Virus record (IMG/VR): IMGVR_UViG_3300031638_000009
Location: 1-30,652 of that record
Direction: 5' to 3' (one strand)
Length of the DNA stretch: 30,652 nt
Source: a virus
Shown here: piece after piece, positions 5,720-15,800 of the stretch
How the letters are laid out: each line of letters starts with the position of its first letter
Numbering within the stretch: the first letter of the stretch is position 1
Notes under the pieces: model-generated
What the model saw: the letters and a program-made list of their open reading frames with translations, nothing else
Told to the model about the DNA's origin: nothing
Database searches by the model: none
Made by a program: the position numbers and the translations under genes

Positions 5720-7239
5720 TGACCAGACTAGCGTACGCACCCTTATCCGTTAAGAGCGACTTCACTTCCTACTATGGGTTTAGGGGCATTGACCGTTCGC
5801 GCGACATTACAGCACTTGAGACGGAGAAGGACCAAAACTTCTGGAAGCTGGAAAACTGTTTCGTGGACTATCGCGGTCAGTTGATACGCGATCCTGCGTT
5901 CTACCTTCACAAAGGCTCTAACCGCTTTCCGGTAAAAGCGCTCAGATTTTACAACCGCGATGGAGTTGTCTTCGCAGAAGAAGATGCTTCAAATACGCAC
6001 TTGTCTTCTGACAGGGGCCACCGCCTTGAGGGTGCTTTAGCAAAAGGCGCTATTGTTTCCATGACTAACTTTAAGGGCAAGGTTCACATCTTCTCTAAAG
6101 ATAGCCGGATGTATCGCTACGACGGGTTTGAGTTCTCGACATCTACCGCCTCTCTCAAACCACAGTTCGGCGTACCCATCCAACGACGACTAGCTGTTGC
6201 TGGGTTCAAGGACCGACCGACTGTTGTGGAGTTCTCGCGCGTGGACAACCCCGACATCTTTTTGAACGAAGAAGCTCCGACAGAAGAGGTCACGAGAGCT
6301 GCATTTATCGACATCTCGAACTTGATTGGTACTGCCGACCAAATCGTCGGGATGGGTACATTCGAGGCTAACCGCCTTGCTGTGTTCACCAAAGACCAAA
6401 CATTAGTTTACATCATCGACCCTGATTTTGAGCAGTGGCAGCTAGATAGTCGTGCCAACCTTCGGATTGGTTGCGTATCGCACAACACGATTGCCAACTC
6501 TGGTTCTGACTTATTGTTCTGCTCACGCCGAGGCATCCACTCGATCATGCGATCAGAGCAAAATGGTGTTACGATTTCTGAAGCATCTTTGTCTGACGAA
6601 GTAGAGCCTCTTTATCAAGAGCTCGTACGCACAACACCTGACCCCGAAACTATATCTGCGGTATTTGACCCAGATACGCTTACGTACCACGTCTTCTTTC
6701 CCCGTCCAGGCGGTTCGAACACTGTCCGTCTGAGTATGAATTTTCGTGCAGGCTATGAGAGTGTAAACTTCCAGCTTGGCGACACACTGTTACCACGTTG
6801 CGGAACCTTTTTAGGTGGTCGTTTAATGTTCGGCACTTCCGATGGAGTTTACGAGGCAACTAAACGTACGTTCATTCAAGACACAGGTCGGGCTGATTTA
6901 AGGCGATCTCCGATGATAGCCGAGACGCCTGTGCTATGGCTAGGCGACTTCCTTGGTACGAAGAGGTCTCACACTTTCATTGTGCAAGCTACGGGTACGG
7001 GTCGCTTCTTCATTGACTTCACAGATGAAGTTGGCGGTGACATGGCCTCGATAGAAGTCAACCTCGACAGGATTGAGGGTGACGAGAACTGGGGGGACGC
7101 GCCTCTAAACCATGACTACTCCTTCCCATTTAACCACATTTTCCGAGGCGTTCGAATGAGATTTCGCACCGATGAAAAAGACACGAAGAGCGAAGTGACG
7201 GTGATTAGCTTTGCATTCTTGAACCATAAGGACAAATAA
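5719..7239 (+). CDS. Beta-propeller tail protein (nozzle / tubular protein B-like)
   Basis: 506 residues with repeated beta-rich blades. Examples are VVFAEED, VHIFSKDSRMYRYDG, DRPTVVEFSRVDNP, ANRLAVFTKDQTLVYII, SDLLFCSRRGIHSIMRSE, LTYHVFFPRPG and GRLMFGTSDGVYEA. The FCSRRGIHSI blade corresponds to the F.s..GirS.-type strand I associate with phage propeller tail proteins (T7 gp12, P22 gp10-like). The N-terminus carries the Y/F-R-G-I-D-R-S-R-D segment typical of nozzle N-termini that list the objects' inputs. Placement directly after the adaptor candidate and before the fibre supports a short-tail nozzle that seals DNA and carries fibres. Fold confident, exact homologue not. Confidence 0.7.
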   Translation: MTRLAYAPLSVKSDFTSYYGFRGIDRSRDITALETEKDQNFWKLENCFVDYRGQLIRDPAFYLHKGSNRFPVKALRFYNRDGVVFAEEDASNTHLSSDRGHRLEGALAKGAIVSMTNFKGKVHIFSKDSRMYRYDGFEFSTSTASLKPQFGVPIQRRLAVAGFKDRPTVVEFSRVDNPDIFLNEEAPTEEVTRAAFIDISNLIGTADQIVGMGTFEANRLAVFTKDQTLVYIIDPDFEQWQLDSRANLRIGCVSHNTIANSGSDLLFCSRRGIHSIMRSEQNGVTISEASLSDEVEPLYQELVRTTPDPETISAVFDPDTLTYHVFFPRPGGSNTVRLSMNFRAGYESVNFQLGDTLLPRCGTFLGGRLMFGTSDGVYEATKRTFIQDTGRADLRRSPMIAETPVLWLGDFLGTKRSHTFIVQATGTGRFFIDFTDEVGGDMASIEVNLDRIEGDENWGDAPLNHDYSFPFNHIFRGVRMRFRTDEKDTKSEVTVISFAFLNHKDK

Positions 7240-7241
7240 GA

Positions 7242-8810
7242 ATGGCTCGTTTAAAAGTATTATACCCTGGCAACCACACCAGCTCATCTAACATTGGTGC
7301 CGACATTGAGAACATTGTTCGTTACCTAAACTCTGCGGAGGTTGGTGACTTCACACTATCCGAGCTTTTGAGTGTTATGTTCGACAACAACGGAACCTTG
7401 GTTGCACCAATTGATTTGCGTAACGATGCTGTCAACGGCCTTCAGTACCGTGCAGGCGTCTATACCGAGCTTGAAGATGGATGGAAAACTATCGCGACTT
7501 CTGCTGATTTGCGCGGCACATCTGGATCAGACGTTGCCACAATCGGCGCTCCACTTTTCTCAGCGCGTACAGACTTAGTTATAAATAGCGCTGACGCAAA
7601 CGGAGTTATAGCCAATCCTACTGGTGCTACCACTTTCAATTTCTTGCACGAAGATACTGACGCTATTGTTGTGTATTTGAACGGTGGCTTGCAGGCGGCT
7701 GACAGCTACTCATCTAGCGCAGCCGCGAACACGGTAACGCTTTCTAATGCTACGAACGCTGATGATCTTGTAACGATCTATAAAGTGCAGTCTTCAAACG
7801 ACAGTGGGTTCGTTCGTGAGGATGTAGTCTCCGGTGCGTCTCAAGCGGTGTTCCCTTTTGTCCACACGGAGGATCAGAAAGTTCTAGTATCACGAAACGG
7901 CGTTTTGCAGCGTGAGGGTGGTACGAATGACTACACAACTCAGCCAGCAAATTCGACGATAACTTTTACGTCAGCGATGGTCTCAGGCGATTTAATTACG
8001 CTCATGATTGTTGAGGACACTTCACAGGTTCGTGTCAGTGGTCTTATGACTGAGGACAAGTTTACTGATGCAAACGGCTTTGTCCCTTACTCTAAGCTGG
8101 CTATTTCTGACCAAGAAATTCCACAATCTAAAGTGGCTGGGATTACCAGCCTTTTGACTAACCGTGGTCGCGTTTACGTTTCTGCTTCTGAGCCTGTGAC
8201 TGCGAACGCGGGCGACTTCTGGGTGGATACCGCGTCATCACCGAACGTGCTTAAATTCTACAACGGTACGGGCTGGCTGCTTACCAGCCCCGACACGGGC
8301 ATCCCTGCGTTCACAACCACGAACGCCCTTCAGTTCTTGCGGGTGAACTCGACAGGTGGTGGCCTTGAGTTTTCTAGCATCGACTTTACTGCTGTTGTTC
8401 CCAAAACGTACATCGGTGCTGCTGATGGGGTTGCTGGCCTAGATGCTACAGGTCGCCTGCCTATCGCGCAGTTACCTGATACATTCGCCACTCGCAGCTT
8501 CTTTTACCAGAAAACAGGGTCAGTTCCAGATGGGTCATATGTTATTACGCGAGCCTTCAAGCAAAACGTACGCATCGACGCCGTAGCAGCCAAGACTGTA
8601 TCTGGCACTGCTAACATCCAGCTAAAGATTAACGGTATAAACGCAGGCGATGTTATCCCGGTAAACTCAACTCTGACAGAGCAAAACCTGTCAGCTTCCA
8701 TTGCCATCGACGCCACGACCACCTCTCGCGAGGTGGGTTTCGAGGTCACGTCAGCTAATAATGTAACTGACATCGAAGTCACCTTGGCAGCCGTCATCAC
8801 CAATGTCTGA
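7242..8810 (+). CDS. Tail fibre protein
   Basis: 522 residues; SD AAGGA at about 7228-7232. The N-terminal about 55 residues form a predicted attachment domain with a helix (GADIENIVRYLNSAEVGDFTLSELL). Two related beta modules follow (about 128-185 and 202-262), each with VxxNG-x-LQ, a Tyr-containing turn and a T-I/V-T-(F/L) strand ending in D-L-I/V-T. This resembles the repeat seen in T7-type fibres. Then come a SEPVTANAGDFWVDT segment with YNGTGW, and LDATGRLPIAQLP at 400-412, a classic fibre-shaft motif. The C-terminal domain is beta-rich and Thr/Asn-rich and may contact the receptor. The gene overlaps the next one by 8 nt. Confidence 0.8.
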   Translation: MARLKVLYPGNHTSSSNIGADIENIVRYLNSAEVGDFTLSELLSVMFDNNGTLVAPIDLRNDAVNGLQYRAGVYTELEDGWKTIATSADLRGTSGSDVATIGAPLFSARTDLVINSADANGVIANPTGATTFNFLHEDTDAIVVYLNGGLQAADSYSSSAAANTVTLSNATNADDLVTIYKVQSSNDSGFVREDVVSGASQAVFPFVHTEDQKVLVSRNGVLQREGGTNDYTTQPANSTITFTSAMVSGDLITLMIVEDTSQVRVSGLMTEDKFTDANGFVPYSKLAISDQEIPQSKVAGITSLLTNRGRVYVSASEPVTANAGDFWVDTASSPNVLKFYNGTGWLLTSPDTGIPAFTTTNALQFLRVNSTGGGLEFSSIDFTAVVPKTYIGAADGVAGLDATGRLPIAQLPDTFATRSFFYQKTGSVPDGSYVITRAFKQNVRIDAVAAKTVSGTANIQLKINGINAGDVIPVNSTLTEQNLSASIAIDATTTSREVGFEVTSANNVTDIEVTLAAVITNV

Positions 8811-9942
8811 CCTTAATCTCAGCCCACAAGAACAGAACATTGTCGATTACCACAACGGTTCGATGAGTTCTGGTCGTGTGGGCAGGGATGACCAAGGCAG
8901 ACCTATGACAGTCTACTCTACAGGCATCAGGGTTGAGCGGGGTCCACACAAAGGTAAGTTTGTGTCGGTGCCAGGATGGGTGCCAAGCGTAAACGCAGAC
9001 AGACCTTTGACCGAAGGCGAGGCTTTCGAACACTGGGAAGCTGAAATCAATGAGGGCAAGTGGCCCTTCTATGAAAGTGGCCCAGCGCTCAACTCGCGAT
9101 CACAGGAGATACACACCATTATGGACAACGATCTAATCCACATTAACGAAGAAGAGAGCAAGATACTGGCTCCTAGCCTAACCCCCTCGCCGCAAAGAGA
9201 GATACCCACCATCAAGGGTGAGGAGGGCCACTTCAAGGCGTACGATCATCGCCAGTTGATGACCCACCTACCAAACAAGATGGGACCGGGCGCGGCGGCG
9301 GCTGGCCCTATGGGGACTTCGGGTATGCACTATGTTGACCGAGACGGCGAGTTGACGACCGGAATGCGCGGAGAAAAGACACCCGCTCACATCTCCAAAA
9401 ACCAAGATACGCAGGAAAGTTTTCTTGCTTCTGAGATGTCTCGCAACTCTATGGAGCAATTACGCGCTTCGTTGCCTAGAAATGTCCAAGACAACTTGAC
9501 GGGCGACATGCTCTTGGAGCTGGCAGACGACGGCAAGTACAGCTTGCTGGTGGGTGATAAGGACAGTGGTTACGTAGAACTTTCGTACGGACCAGATGAT
9601 TACCAGGACGCTCTTTCTGATGTGAAGCGTGCGTACAACTACTCAGCCCAGACGGGTGACGCAAATATGGACGCTGGCTTCTTGGGCCGAGCCTCCTCTG
9701 CGTACAGGTACAACGGCTACACAGAAGCGTTGCTTCGCAAAACCGGAGAGGGTCGCCTTTCTGAGATAAAGTCCAACCCGTTTGCTTCTGAGGAAGACGT
9801 GCTTTCCGCTCTGGAAGAGATCGACGCCATGAATGATGAGGTCAGTCGGCAGAAAGGCCATGAGAAATCGAAGCAACTTTCGTTCTCAAAGCGCGTTCTG
9901 GACAGGGAGGCTAAAATGAGAGCCGCCAAGATGATGCAGTGA
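8803..9942 (+). CDS. Conserved virion-region protein of unknown function
   Basis: 379 residues; its start overlaps the fibre gene by 8 nt. The first about 110 residues hold a clear conserved block: NIVDYHNGSMSSGRVGRDD, then TVYSTGIRVERGPHKGKFVS, VPGWVPSV, and a W-x-x-E-I-N-x-G-K-W-P segment ending NSRSQEIHTIMDND. I recognise this block from proteins in marine podophage virion operons, but no function is established. The middle is loop-rich and the C-terminal third is helical, charged and coiled-coil-like (SEEDVLSALEEIDAMNDEV...LDREAKMRAAKMMQ). No catalytic motif was found. A virion-internal or tail-tip role is inferred from position. Confidence 0.65.
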   Translation: MSDLNLSPQEQNIVDYHNGSMSSGRVGRDDQGRPMTVYSTGIRVERGPHKGKFVSVPGWVPSVNADRPLTEGEAFEHWEAEINEGKWPFYESGPALNSRSQEIHTIMDNDLIHINEEESKILAPSLTPSPQREIPTIKGEEGHFKAYDHRQLMTHLPNKMGPGAAAAGPMGTSGMHYVDRDGELTTGMRGEKTPAHISKNQDTQESFLASEMSRNSMEQLRASLPRNVQDNLTGDMLLELADDGKYSLLVGDKDSGYVELSYGPDDYQDALSDVKRAYNYSAQTGDANMDAGFLGRASSAYRYNGYTEALLRKTGEGRLSEIKSNPFASEEDVLSALEEIDAMNDEVSRQKGHEKSKQLSFSKRVLDREAKMRAAKMMQ

Positions 9943-9953
9943 GGACGACAATA

Positions 9954-9986
9954 ATGTCGCTTGAGGAATATAGTTCTAAAAAATAA
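9954..9986 (+). CDS. Possible 10-residue leader peptide (MSLEEYSSKK)
   Basis: ATG at 9954 with GAGGA (9941-9945) 8 nt upstream, overlapping the previous stop; TAA at 9984-9986 feeds straight into the SD AAGGAG of the next gene. It could serve to keep ribosomes moving to the next start. With only ten codons it may be chance. Confidence 0.22.
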   Translation: MSLEEYSSKK

Positions 9987-9997
9987 AGGAGCCTGTG

Positions 9998-10243
9998 ATG
10001 GCATTTAGTACAGAAATTTTTGGCCCGAACACCGGAACGTCTATTGCGGCACGTCGTGAAGCTGGATCAACAGAGCAGACAGCAGAAATGGGACGTGGTG
10101 GCGACAGCATGATGGTTCGCTCTTCACCGTTCACGATCAAGCTATTGCAAGACATCGGTGGCGCAGGCTCGTTTAACCCTGAGACGGGTATGCTTGAGTT
10201 CTACGACGTAGATGAAGCTGTAAAGAAAGCCTACGGTCAGTAA
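9998..10243 (+). CDS. Small protein of unknown function
   Basis: 81 residues from the ATG at 9998; SD AAGGAG (9986-9991) is 6 nt away, which favours this ATG over the GTG at 9995. It starts MAFSTEIFGPNTGTS, has a Met/Gly-rich middle, and ends with GAGSFNPETGMLEFYDVDEA and a short helix. No family recognised. It is coupled by TAATG to the acetyltransferase gene, in a run of virion genes, so it may be a small virion component. Confidence 0.65.
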   Translation: MAFSTEIFGPNTGTSIAARREAGSTEQTAEMGRGGDSMMVRSSPFTIKLLQDIGGAGSFNPETGMLEFYDVDEAVKKAYGQ

Positions 10244-10695
10244 TGATCCAGTATAGTGCCATTACTAAAGACGACGGCCCTGCTCTATGTGAGCTGGGCG
10301 CGTTGATGCACGAAGAAAGCTCGTACTCTGAGCTAGAGTTTAACCCCTCTAGGGTGATCGAGACCTTCAATGCCTATTTGGATAATGACACTAGAGCCTG
10401 CTTTATCGCCAGTGAAGATGGCAAGCCAGTCGGCTTGTACGCGGGATACATGAACAAATACTACTTTAGCGACGAGTACGTTGCGAACGACATAGCGTGG
10501 TTCGTCGTTAAGGAAAAACGCGGCACTCGCGTTGGTCTGCGACTTCTCGATATGTTCGAAGATTGGGCTAAAGAGAGAGGCGCGTCTGAAGTCAGGATAG
10601 GCTACAGCACCGACATAAACCCAAAGGCGTTTAATAGCCTGATGCAGAAGCGAGGCTACAATCTAGTCGGCGCAAACTACCGCTTGGAGAGATAG
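10243..10695 (+). CDS. GNAT-family N-acetyltransferase-like protein
   Basis: 150 residues, typical GNAT length. A beta strand FIASEDGKPVGLYAGY (54-69) with the usual E/D-x-G-x-x-V-G motif leads to YYFSDE. It continues with the motif A strand and acetyl-CoA loop DIAWFVVKEKRGTRVGLRLL (83-102), where RGTRVG matches the R/Q-x-x-G-x-G/A signature with a changed last position. A helix with D-W-A-K-E-R-G-A follows, and the C-terminal strand has KRGYNLVGANYRL. Such enzymes transfer an acetyl group from acetyl-CoA to an amine. GNATs of this FsDEyVA-D--W-v pattern are common inside marine phage virion operons; the substrate is unknown. It is coupled to the previous gene (TAATG). Confidence 0.8.
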   Translation: MIQYSAITKDDGPALCELGALMHEESSYSELEFNPSRVIETFNAYLDNDTRACFIASEDGKPVGLYAGYMNKYYFSDEYVANDIAWFVVKEKRGTRVGLRLLDMFEDWAKERGASEVRIGYSTDINPKAFNSLMQKRGYNLVGANYRLER

Positions 10696-10697
10696 CA

Positions 10698-11924
10698 ATG
10701 GCAACTTTTAACAGCTACATTTTTGGCTCTTTTTTAGACAGACGCTTGTTCGCAAAGGACGGCGGTGGCGACCCCGGTGATGACGACAACAACTCAAGCT
10801 CGGCCTCTAACGCAATGACGGTACAGGCTGGCGATACCCTTAGTCAGATTGCGCAGGCTAATAACACGACTGTTGACGCTATTGCTGCGGCCAACAATAT
10901 TTCTGACGTTAATCAAATCCAAGCTGGCCAGAACTTGAGTATGCCTACGAGCAACACCAACTTCAACACAGTCAGCGATACAAACACCAGCGATAGCGCG
11001 GGTAGCAACACCACCCGTATGGACATTGCCAACAGCATTACCAAAAATGACGGCACGACCTACAAGGACGGCATTCTCTACAACGATAGTGACAACAGCC
11101 AAGTTACCTATACAACTCCATACCAGAACCTTGCGGATGCTTTTACGCCAAATGACGGCACGACCTACAACCAAGGACAGCTTGTTGACGGTAATGACAA
11201 TACATTACGTCAAAACGTAGCTAACAGCATTACCGGACCAGACGGAATGGTGTACCAAGGCGGCAATCTATACAACGAAGGAGACGGTTCACTTGTTACT
11301 GATAACACTTCGTACCAAGACCTTACGAACCTCGTTACCCCGTTCGACGGCTCTATGTACGAAGACGGCCAACTGACACAAGGCACTGGCGCGTCAATCG
11401 GTACTGCATACATTCCCCCACCCCCGACAGATAATGACGATGATACGCCAGCCACAACTACAGCCACTACTACTGACACCACTACTGAAGTTGATACTGA
11501 TACTACTGAAACTGAAACCGCTGAAACTGATACGACTGGCACTGATACGGTCGATTACACTGACTTGGTAGAAGTCCTTGAGAGCTTTACGCCTGGCGGT
11601 CAGAGCGTGACTTCTCTTCCCGATGAGTATCTCACACAGGAAGACCTTGAGAAATATCTAGCGAACCTTGATCTAGGCTCAAACGCCTATGACCCAGCAG
11701 CATTTCTTAATGCGTACGGGTTTGCCTTAGACGGAACGCAGAACAACCTGATTGCCAACACATCACCGTCTAGCGGTGTGTTCACACGCCGAGCTGTTAA
11801 GGATCGTGAAACTGGAGAAATACGGTACGTCAATGTGCCTGTTGGAAGTGGTGCTATCGACGGAAATAACGGAGCAAGCCAGTTCCGCCTCGACCGTCGC
11901 AACGGCTTTGCCTCTATGGTTTAG
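10698..11924 (+). CDS. LysM-domain virion protein with tandem repeats
   Basis: 408 residues; SD GGAG about 9 nt upstream. Layout: a short N-terminus (FNSYIFGSFLDRRLF) and an Asp/Ser linker, then a LysM domain at about 40-83 (VQAGDTLSQIAQANNTTVDA...NQIQAGQNLSMP). Two 64-residue tandem repeats follow (111-174 and 175-238), each with two (P/N)(D)G-T/M-x-Y-x-x-G-x-L half-units. Next come a PPPP patch and a Thr/Asp/Glu low-complexity linker (about 240-285). The C-terminal segment has a TRRAVKDRETGEIRYVNVP strand pair. LysM modules bind N-acetylglucosamine polymers such as peptidoglycan. No hydrolase motif is visible, so binding rather than cutting is inferred, probably holding internal virion or tail proteins at the cell wall. 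Confidence 0.78.
   Translation: MATFNSYIFGSFLDRRLFAKDGGGDPGDDDNNSSSASNAMTVQAGDTLSQIAQANNTTVDAIAAANNISDVNQIQAGQNLSMPTSNTNFNTVSDTNTSDSAGSNTTRMDIANSITKNDGTTYKDGILYNDSDNSQVTYTTPYQNLADAFTPNDGTTYNQGQLVDGNDNTLRQNVANSITGPDGMVYQGGNLYNEGDGSLVTDNTSYQDLTNLVTPFDGSMYEDGQLTQGTGASIGTAYIPPPPTDNDDDTPATTTATTTDTTTEVDTDTTETETAETDTTGTDTVDYTDLVEVLESFTPGGQSVTSLPDEYLTQEDLEKYLANLDLGSNAYDPAAFLNAYGFALDGTQNNLIANTSPSSGVFTRRAVKDRETGEIRYVNVPVGSGAIDGNNGASQFRLDRRNGFASMV
11028..11411 (+). repeat. Two 192-nt coding tandem repeats
   Basis: Unit A 11028-11219 and unit B 11220-11411 inside the LysM gene. AACAGCATTACC is shared at the start of both. The 20-nt string AATGACGGCACGACCTACAA occurs exactly at 11046-11065 and 11151-11170, that is, in the two half-units of unit A. 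The rest has diverged at DNA level but is clear in the protein. Confidence 0.75.
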
Positions 11925-11935
11925 GAGACTACAAG

Positions 11936-12874
11936 ATGTTCGATCTATTAATGGCTGGCACCTCTCTTTATAATGCGGTCAAATCAAACAACAGAGCTGA
12001 CGGCGCAAACGATCAGCAGGCGGCATTAACTGCCGCTGAAGTTGCACGTAACGAAAAAATAATGGAGCTTTACGCGCAAGGCTCTTCCGAAATGCAGAAT
12101 GCGATGAGAGGTGCTTTAGATAGTGCCGGAGACTTCGCGAACATTACGCCAGAAAACTTTGTTGCTCTCAGGAACTACTTCACCTCAGAGCGCAAGCAGG
12201 AAGACTTGCAGAACGAGAACGATGTCTACGCCGCAGACAATCGTGCCCGTGAGTTCGGTGCGAGTACCTTCGACATGGCCCCTAACATTGATCGGGTTGC
12301 GCAAAAGTTTATCGACGCTCGCATGGCGAACGCAGGCCGTGCCGTAGATGAAACTATGTCGCGTGGCCAAGCAGACTTGTACGCAAGGGGTATGGATAAC
12401 AGTACGCTTGAGGTACAGCTCCGCAAGAGCGCTGCCGACCTAAAGGCGCAGGCTTACAACCAAGCCTTGCTAGACGGCACGAACGACGCACTTACGTACG
12501 TTAAAGGTGTGCAAGGTGTCAGCAGCAACGAACAGATCATGGATATGTCTGAGCGCAAATTTGGCCAAGATTTGATTAAGAATTATACGAACATGGATAC
12601 TGACACTGCGCTTTTGGATTACACTAACTCGAACACCGTTATGAACAATCAGAGCGCCATGTACACTGACTTCGCCTCAACTATGGGCGACCTAGCGGCA
12701 GCTCCGTCAAAGTTTGCGGCTGATGGCCAGACCTCCGCAGGATTTGGCAACGCACTGCAAAGCGCTCAATCCATTTCCAAGCGTATGAATGACAACGCAA
12801 ACGATGCGGGTGGCACTTTCGGAACATGGTACGACAGGCTCACAGGCTACAACGACCGCACCCCAGTAAGTTAA
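11936..12874 (+). CDS. Putative internal virion protein (helical)
   Basis: 312 residues; SD AGGAG (in TTTAGGAGACTAC) before the ATG. It is almost entirely helical by composition: an N-terminal hydrophobic MFDLLMAGTSLYNAV, then an Ala/Gln/Glu-rich body (DQQAALTAAEVARNEKIMEL, MANAGRAVDETMSRGQADLYARGMDNSTLEVQLRKSAADLKAQAYNQ), and a looser C-terminus. Ala-rich helices with the R-G-x-x-x-S/T-x-x-x-x-x-L motif are usual in podovirus internal core (ejection) proteins. It lies between the LysM gene and the two largest genes, where the ejectosome proteins of T7-like phages are coded (gp14 position). Family not proven. Confidence 0.6.
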   Translation: MFDLLMAGTSLYNAVKSNNRADGANDQQAALTAAEVARNEKIMELYAQGSSEMQNAMRGALDSAGDFANITPENFVALRNYFTSERKQEDLQNENDVYAADNRAREFGASTFDMAPNIDRVAQKFIDARMANAGRAVDETMSRGQADLYARGMDNSTLEVQLRKSAADLKAQAYNQALLDGTNDALTYVKGVQGVSSNEQIMDMSERKFGQDLIKNYTNMDTDTALLDYTNSNTVMNNQSAMYTDFASTMGDLAAAPSKFAADGQTSAGFGNALQSAQSISKRMNDNANDAGGTFGTWYDRLTGYNDRTPVS

Positions 12875-12885
12875 GGAGGCACTAA

Positions 12886-15800
12886 GTGCTTAGATTAGGT
12901 AAATTTACTGAGGCTATCGAGCGCGGTGATGAACGTAGAAGTTCGCTTCGCAAAGAGAACGCTGGTTTGTACGCTGACTTCGTACGAGATAACCCTGGTG
13001 CGTCCATTGATGAGCGTACGGATTACGCTCAAACCCTCATCAACGACACGGGTGTTGGCAGCAGGGGTCTTCCGACCAGAGCTGCTATGCAGAAGTCTGT
13101 CGATACGTACAAGAAAGCGGAAGCAACAAAGGCCGCTGCTGCTGCAAGGGCGGCGGAAAGCCGCAAACAGGCTGCTATCCGTCAAAGATTTACGGACGTA
13201 GAAAGTATTATGGCCAACGCTGCCGCTATGGGGCAAGATAAGGCTTACGTAGAGGGACTTCTGACAGAGTTCGGGTATGAACTTGATGGCATAGATGCCA
13301 TCATGACGGGTGTTAAGGACAAGCAATTTCAGGAATGGCAGAAAGATAACGAAGCTGCGATCCAGAGCTACTTGGAGAGCCCGACAAAGGCAGGCTACGA
13401 TCTTCTCCTTTCAAGAGGTGGAGATTTTAAAGAGAACATAACAACTCTTTTTAAAAGCCAGTACGAAGCGTCCGAAGAAACCCAAAGCAAAGAATTGAAG
13501 ATCGCACTGGAAGTATTGGCATCCGCGACGGACCAAGCTGATTATGATAGACAGCTCCGTGATCTTAGAAACAAATATCCTGATGCTGTGTTTAATAAAG
13601 TAAAATCAGAAGTCAGTCTTACCGAAGGGCTCTTCGAAGGGAACATGAAGACGAAACTTGCGGAAGAAGTCGTGACGGCGCGAGCTAAGTTAGAAGAACT
13701 TTCCAACGAGGACAGCACTCCACAGGATTATGAAAGAAAGCGCGACCAGTTTTTGCTTACTCTTTCTGAGGATGTTCGGGCTGAAGTATCCAAAGGTGGC
13801 GATGGTTCGATAGTAAACGGATATGGTGCTAACTTCGACCGCCAAATGGGTCTTCGGACTGACGCTTCAGTTCAAAAATTGCGCGGCGAGTTAAGCGATC
13901 TTTCCCGAAAAAATCTTGCCGTAGACGTTTACGAAGAAGAGCGAAAAGAACTTTTGGCCATGTACCCCCAAGCGGTGCAGGACGGCGCAGCCGAGTTCGT
14001 CACTCAGGCCAACACTAACTTCAAAGAAACCACTAGCGAACGACTTGAAGCTGAAGTTGCTAGATTAACGTCTGAACTAGATGTACTCACCATGCGTACA
14101 GACATCACGCCAGAATTATATAAAGAAATGTTGGCTAATAAATTAGCTCAGTATAGCACCGAAGCTCAAGCTGCGGCTCAAGCCGCTATAGCAGAAGACA
14201 AAGCTAACTTCACCAGACGAGACAAAGCACGGACTGCCAAATCTAAAGAAGACTTCTCCAGCGAGGCTTTGTTCGAACTAGATGAAATGGCCATGAAGCC
14301 AGCTACAACGCAAGAGGCTCTAACCGCCCGTATAAACAAGGATAAGCGCGATGCGACTGCACTCGGCTTTGAATTGGGTGCGACTTACGGAGACGATGCA
14401 CAAGCAAAGTTCGATGAGAAGAAAGCCGAGCGCGACAAGAATGAGGAGGCTAGGGTAACATCTCTCGTAAACGGCCAGACCGAGGCTGCATTAACCGCTG
14501 CTATCAATGACACTTCCTTTGAGGCCGTACGCACTAAACTAGAAGCAGACTTGAGCGCGAATGAAGGCCGCAATGTTGTACTTAACACGCAGCAAATAAA
14601 ACTTCTCCAAGCCCAGTTTGATAAGGGGCAGTCCCAGCTACAAGCCAACATGACTGACCTTGCAACAGGCCAAGTAAAAGACATAACTCAATATGCAAGC
14701 GCAGTGGCGCAGAGCAAGAAAGAGTTCGTAGATAGCTTTGTTATCCAGATGCAGGCAGGCTCTAACGGTGGAGTTGCTAATGCTAGGATGCGTTTTGGAA
14801 CACTTGCTGAAGAAACTTATGACAATATCATAAGCGCCATTCGCGAGCAGAATAACCAAATCGAGGTTGAAAAAATTCGGAAAGCCGTAACTGAAATGAA
14901 CGCATCACGCGACAATGTAACCCTTAGCGATGCGGTCAAGGCTAACAAGGCACTCCTTGAAAATCCCACAATTATAGGGACAGCAAACAAAGATGAAATT
15001 CCTGGTATCGTCGCTGACATTAGTCAAGACTTGTTAGTTAAGGCAACAAGAATGGCGTCAGAGCTCGATATCCCTCTGACCGAAGAAGTCTACGAACAGA
15101 TGGTTCTAAACTTGGCTAATGGTGAGCATGTTCCCGGCCAGAAGTTTGATCCCAATTTGATAAGGGCGTCTTTGCTGAACGCATTTGGGGCGACGGTGGA
15201 TAACGCACCTAATGGCGGGTTGGAGCGGATGGCTTTCCAAGAGGCGTTGGAAGCAGTCGGGCATGATATGCTTTCTCTTTCGCAAGCAACACCTGCGGAA
15301 TTTAGAGCTTTCGGCCAAGAATTTAAAAAGGCCCGCACCCAGATGGCGACAGAAACGTATGACATATTTGCGCCGAGTTTCGCTGAAGATGTCGAGCGTT
15401 CTACGCCACTGGTTCAAGATGCGACAAAGGTTTCCACCGACAATGATCCTAAGATTGCTGAGGCTCTCGCTCTTATGGAGCCCCTATTGAGCCTTTCTGT
15501 GGATGGTTATATAGCCGCTGACCCCCCAATTGATGTCATTAATGAAGCTGCCACTAGCATCGGAAATCTGGTCCCAACCCTTGCGGCGAGTATAGAAGAT
15601 ATTGATACGGAACTTAGGCGACTTGACGCTCTGAGCCGGACTTCAATATACAAAACCAGCGAACATGCTCAATCTGTTACAGAACGCATTCAGCAATTGA
15701 CCGCATTACGAAATGCAAACCAGAACACAATATCTCAGATCGAATATGCCCAAGAAAAATATAAGGAATTAGCAGCAAAAGATTTAGCAGATAGAGCACA

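Noticed and set aside
11461-11560. DNA-level microsatellite (ACT repeats)
   Set aside because: It encodes a Thr/Asp/Glu linker in the LysM gene and is explained by the protein composition.
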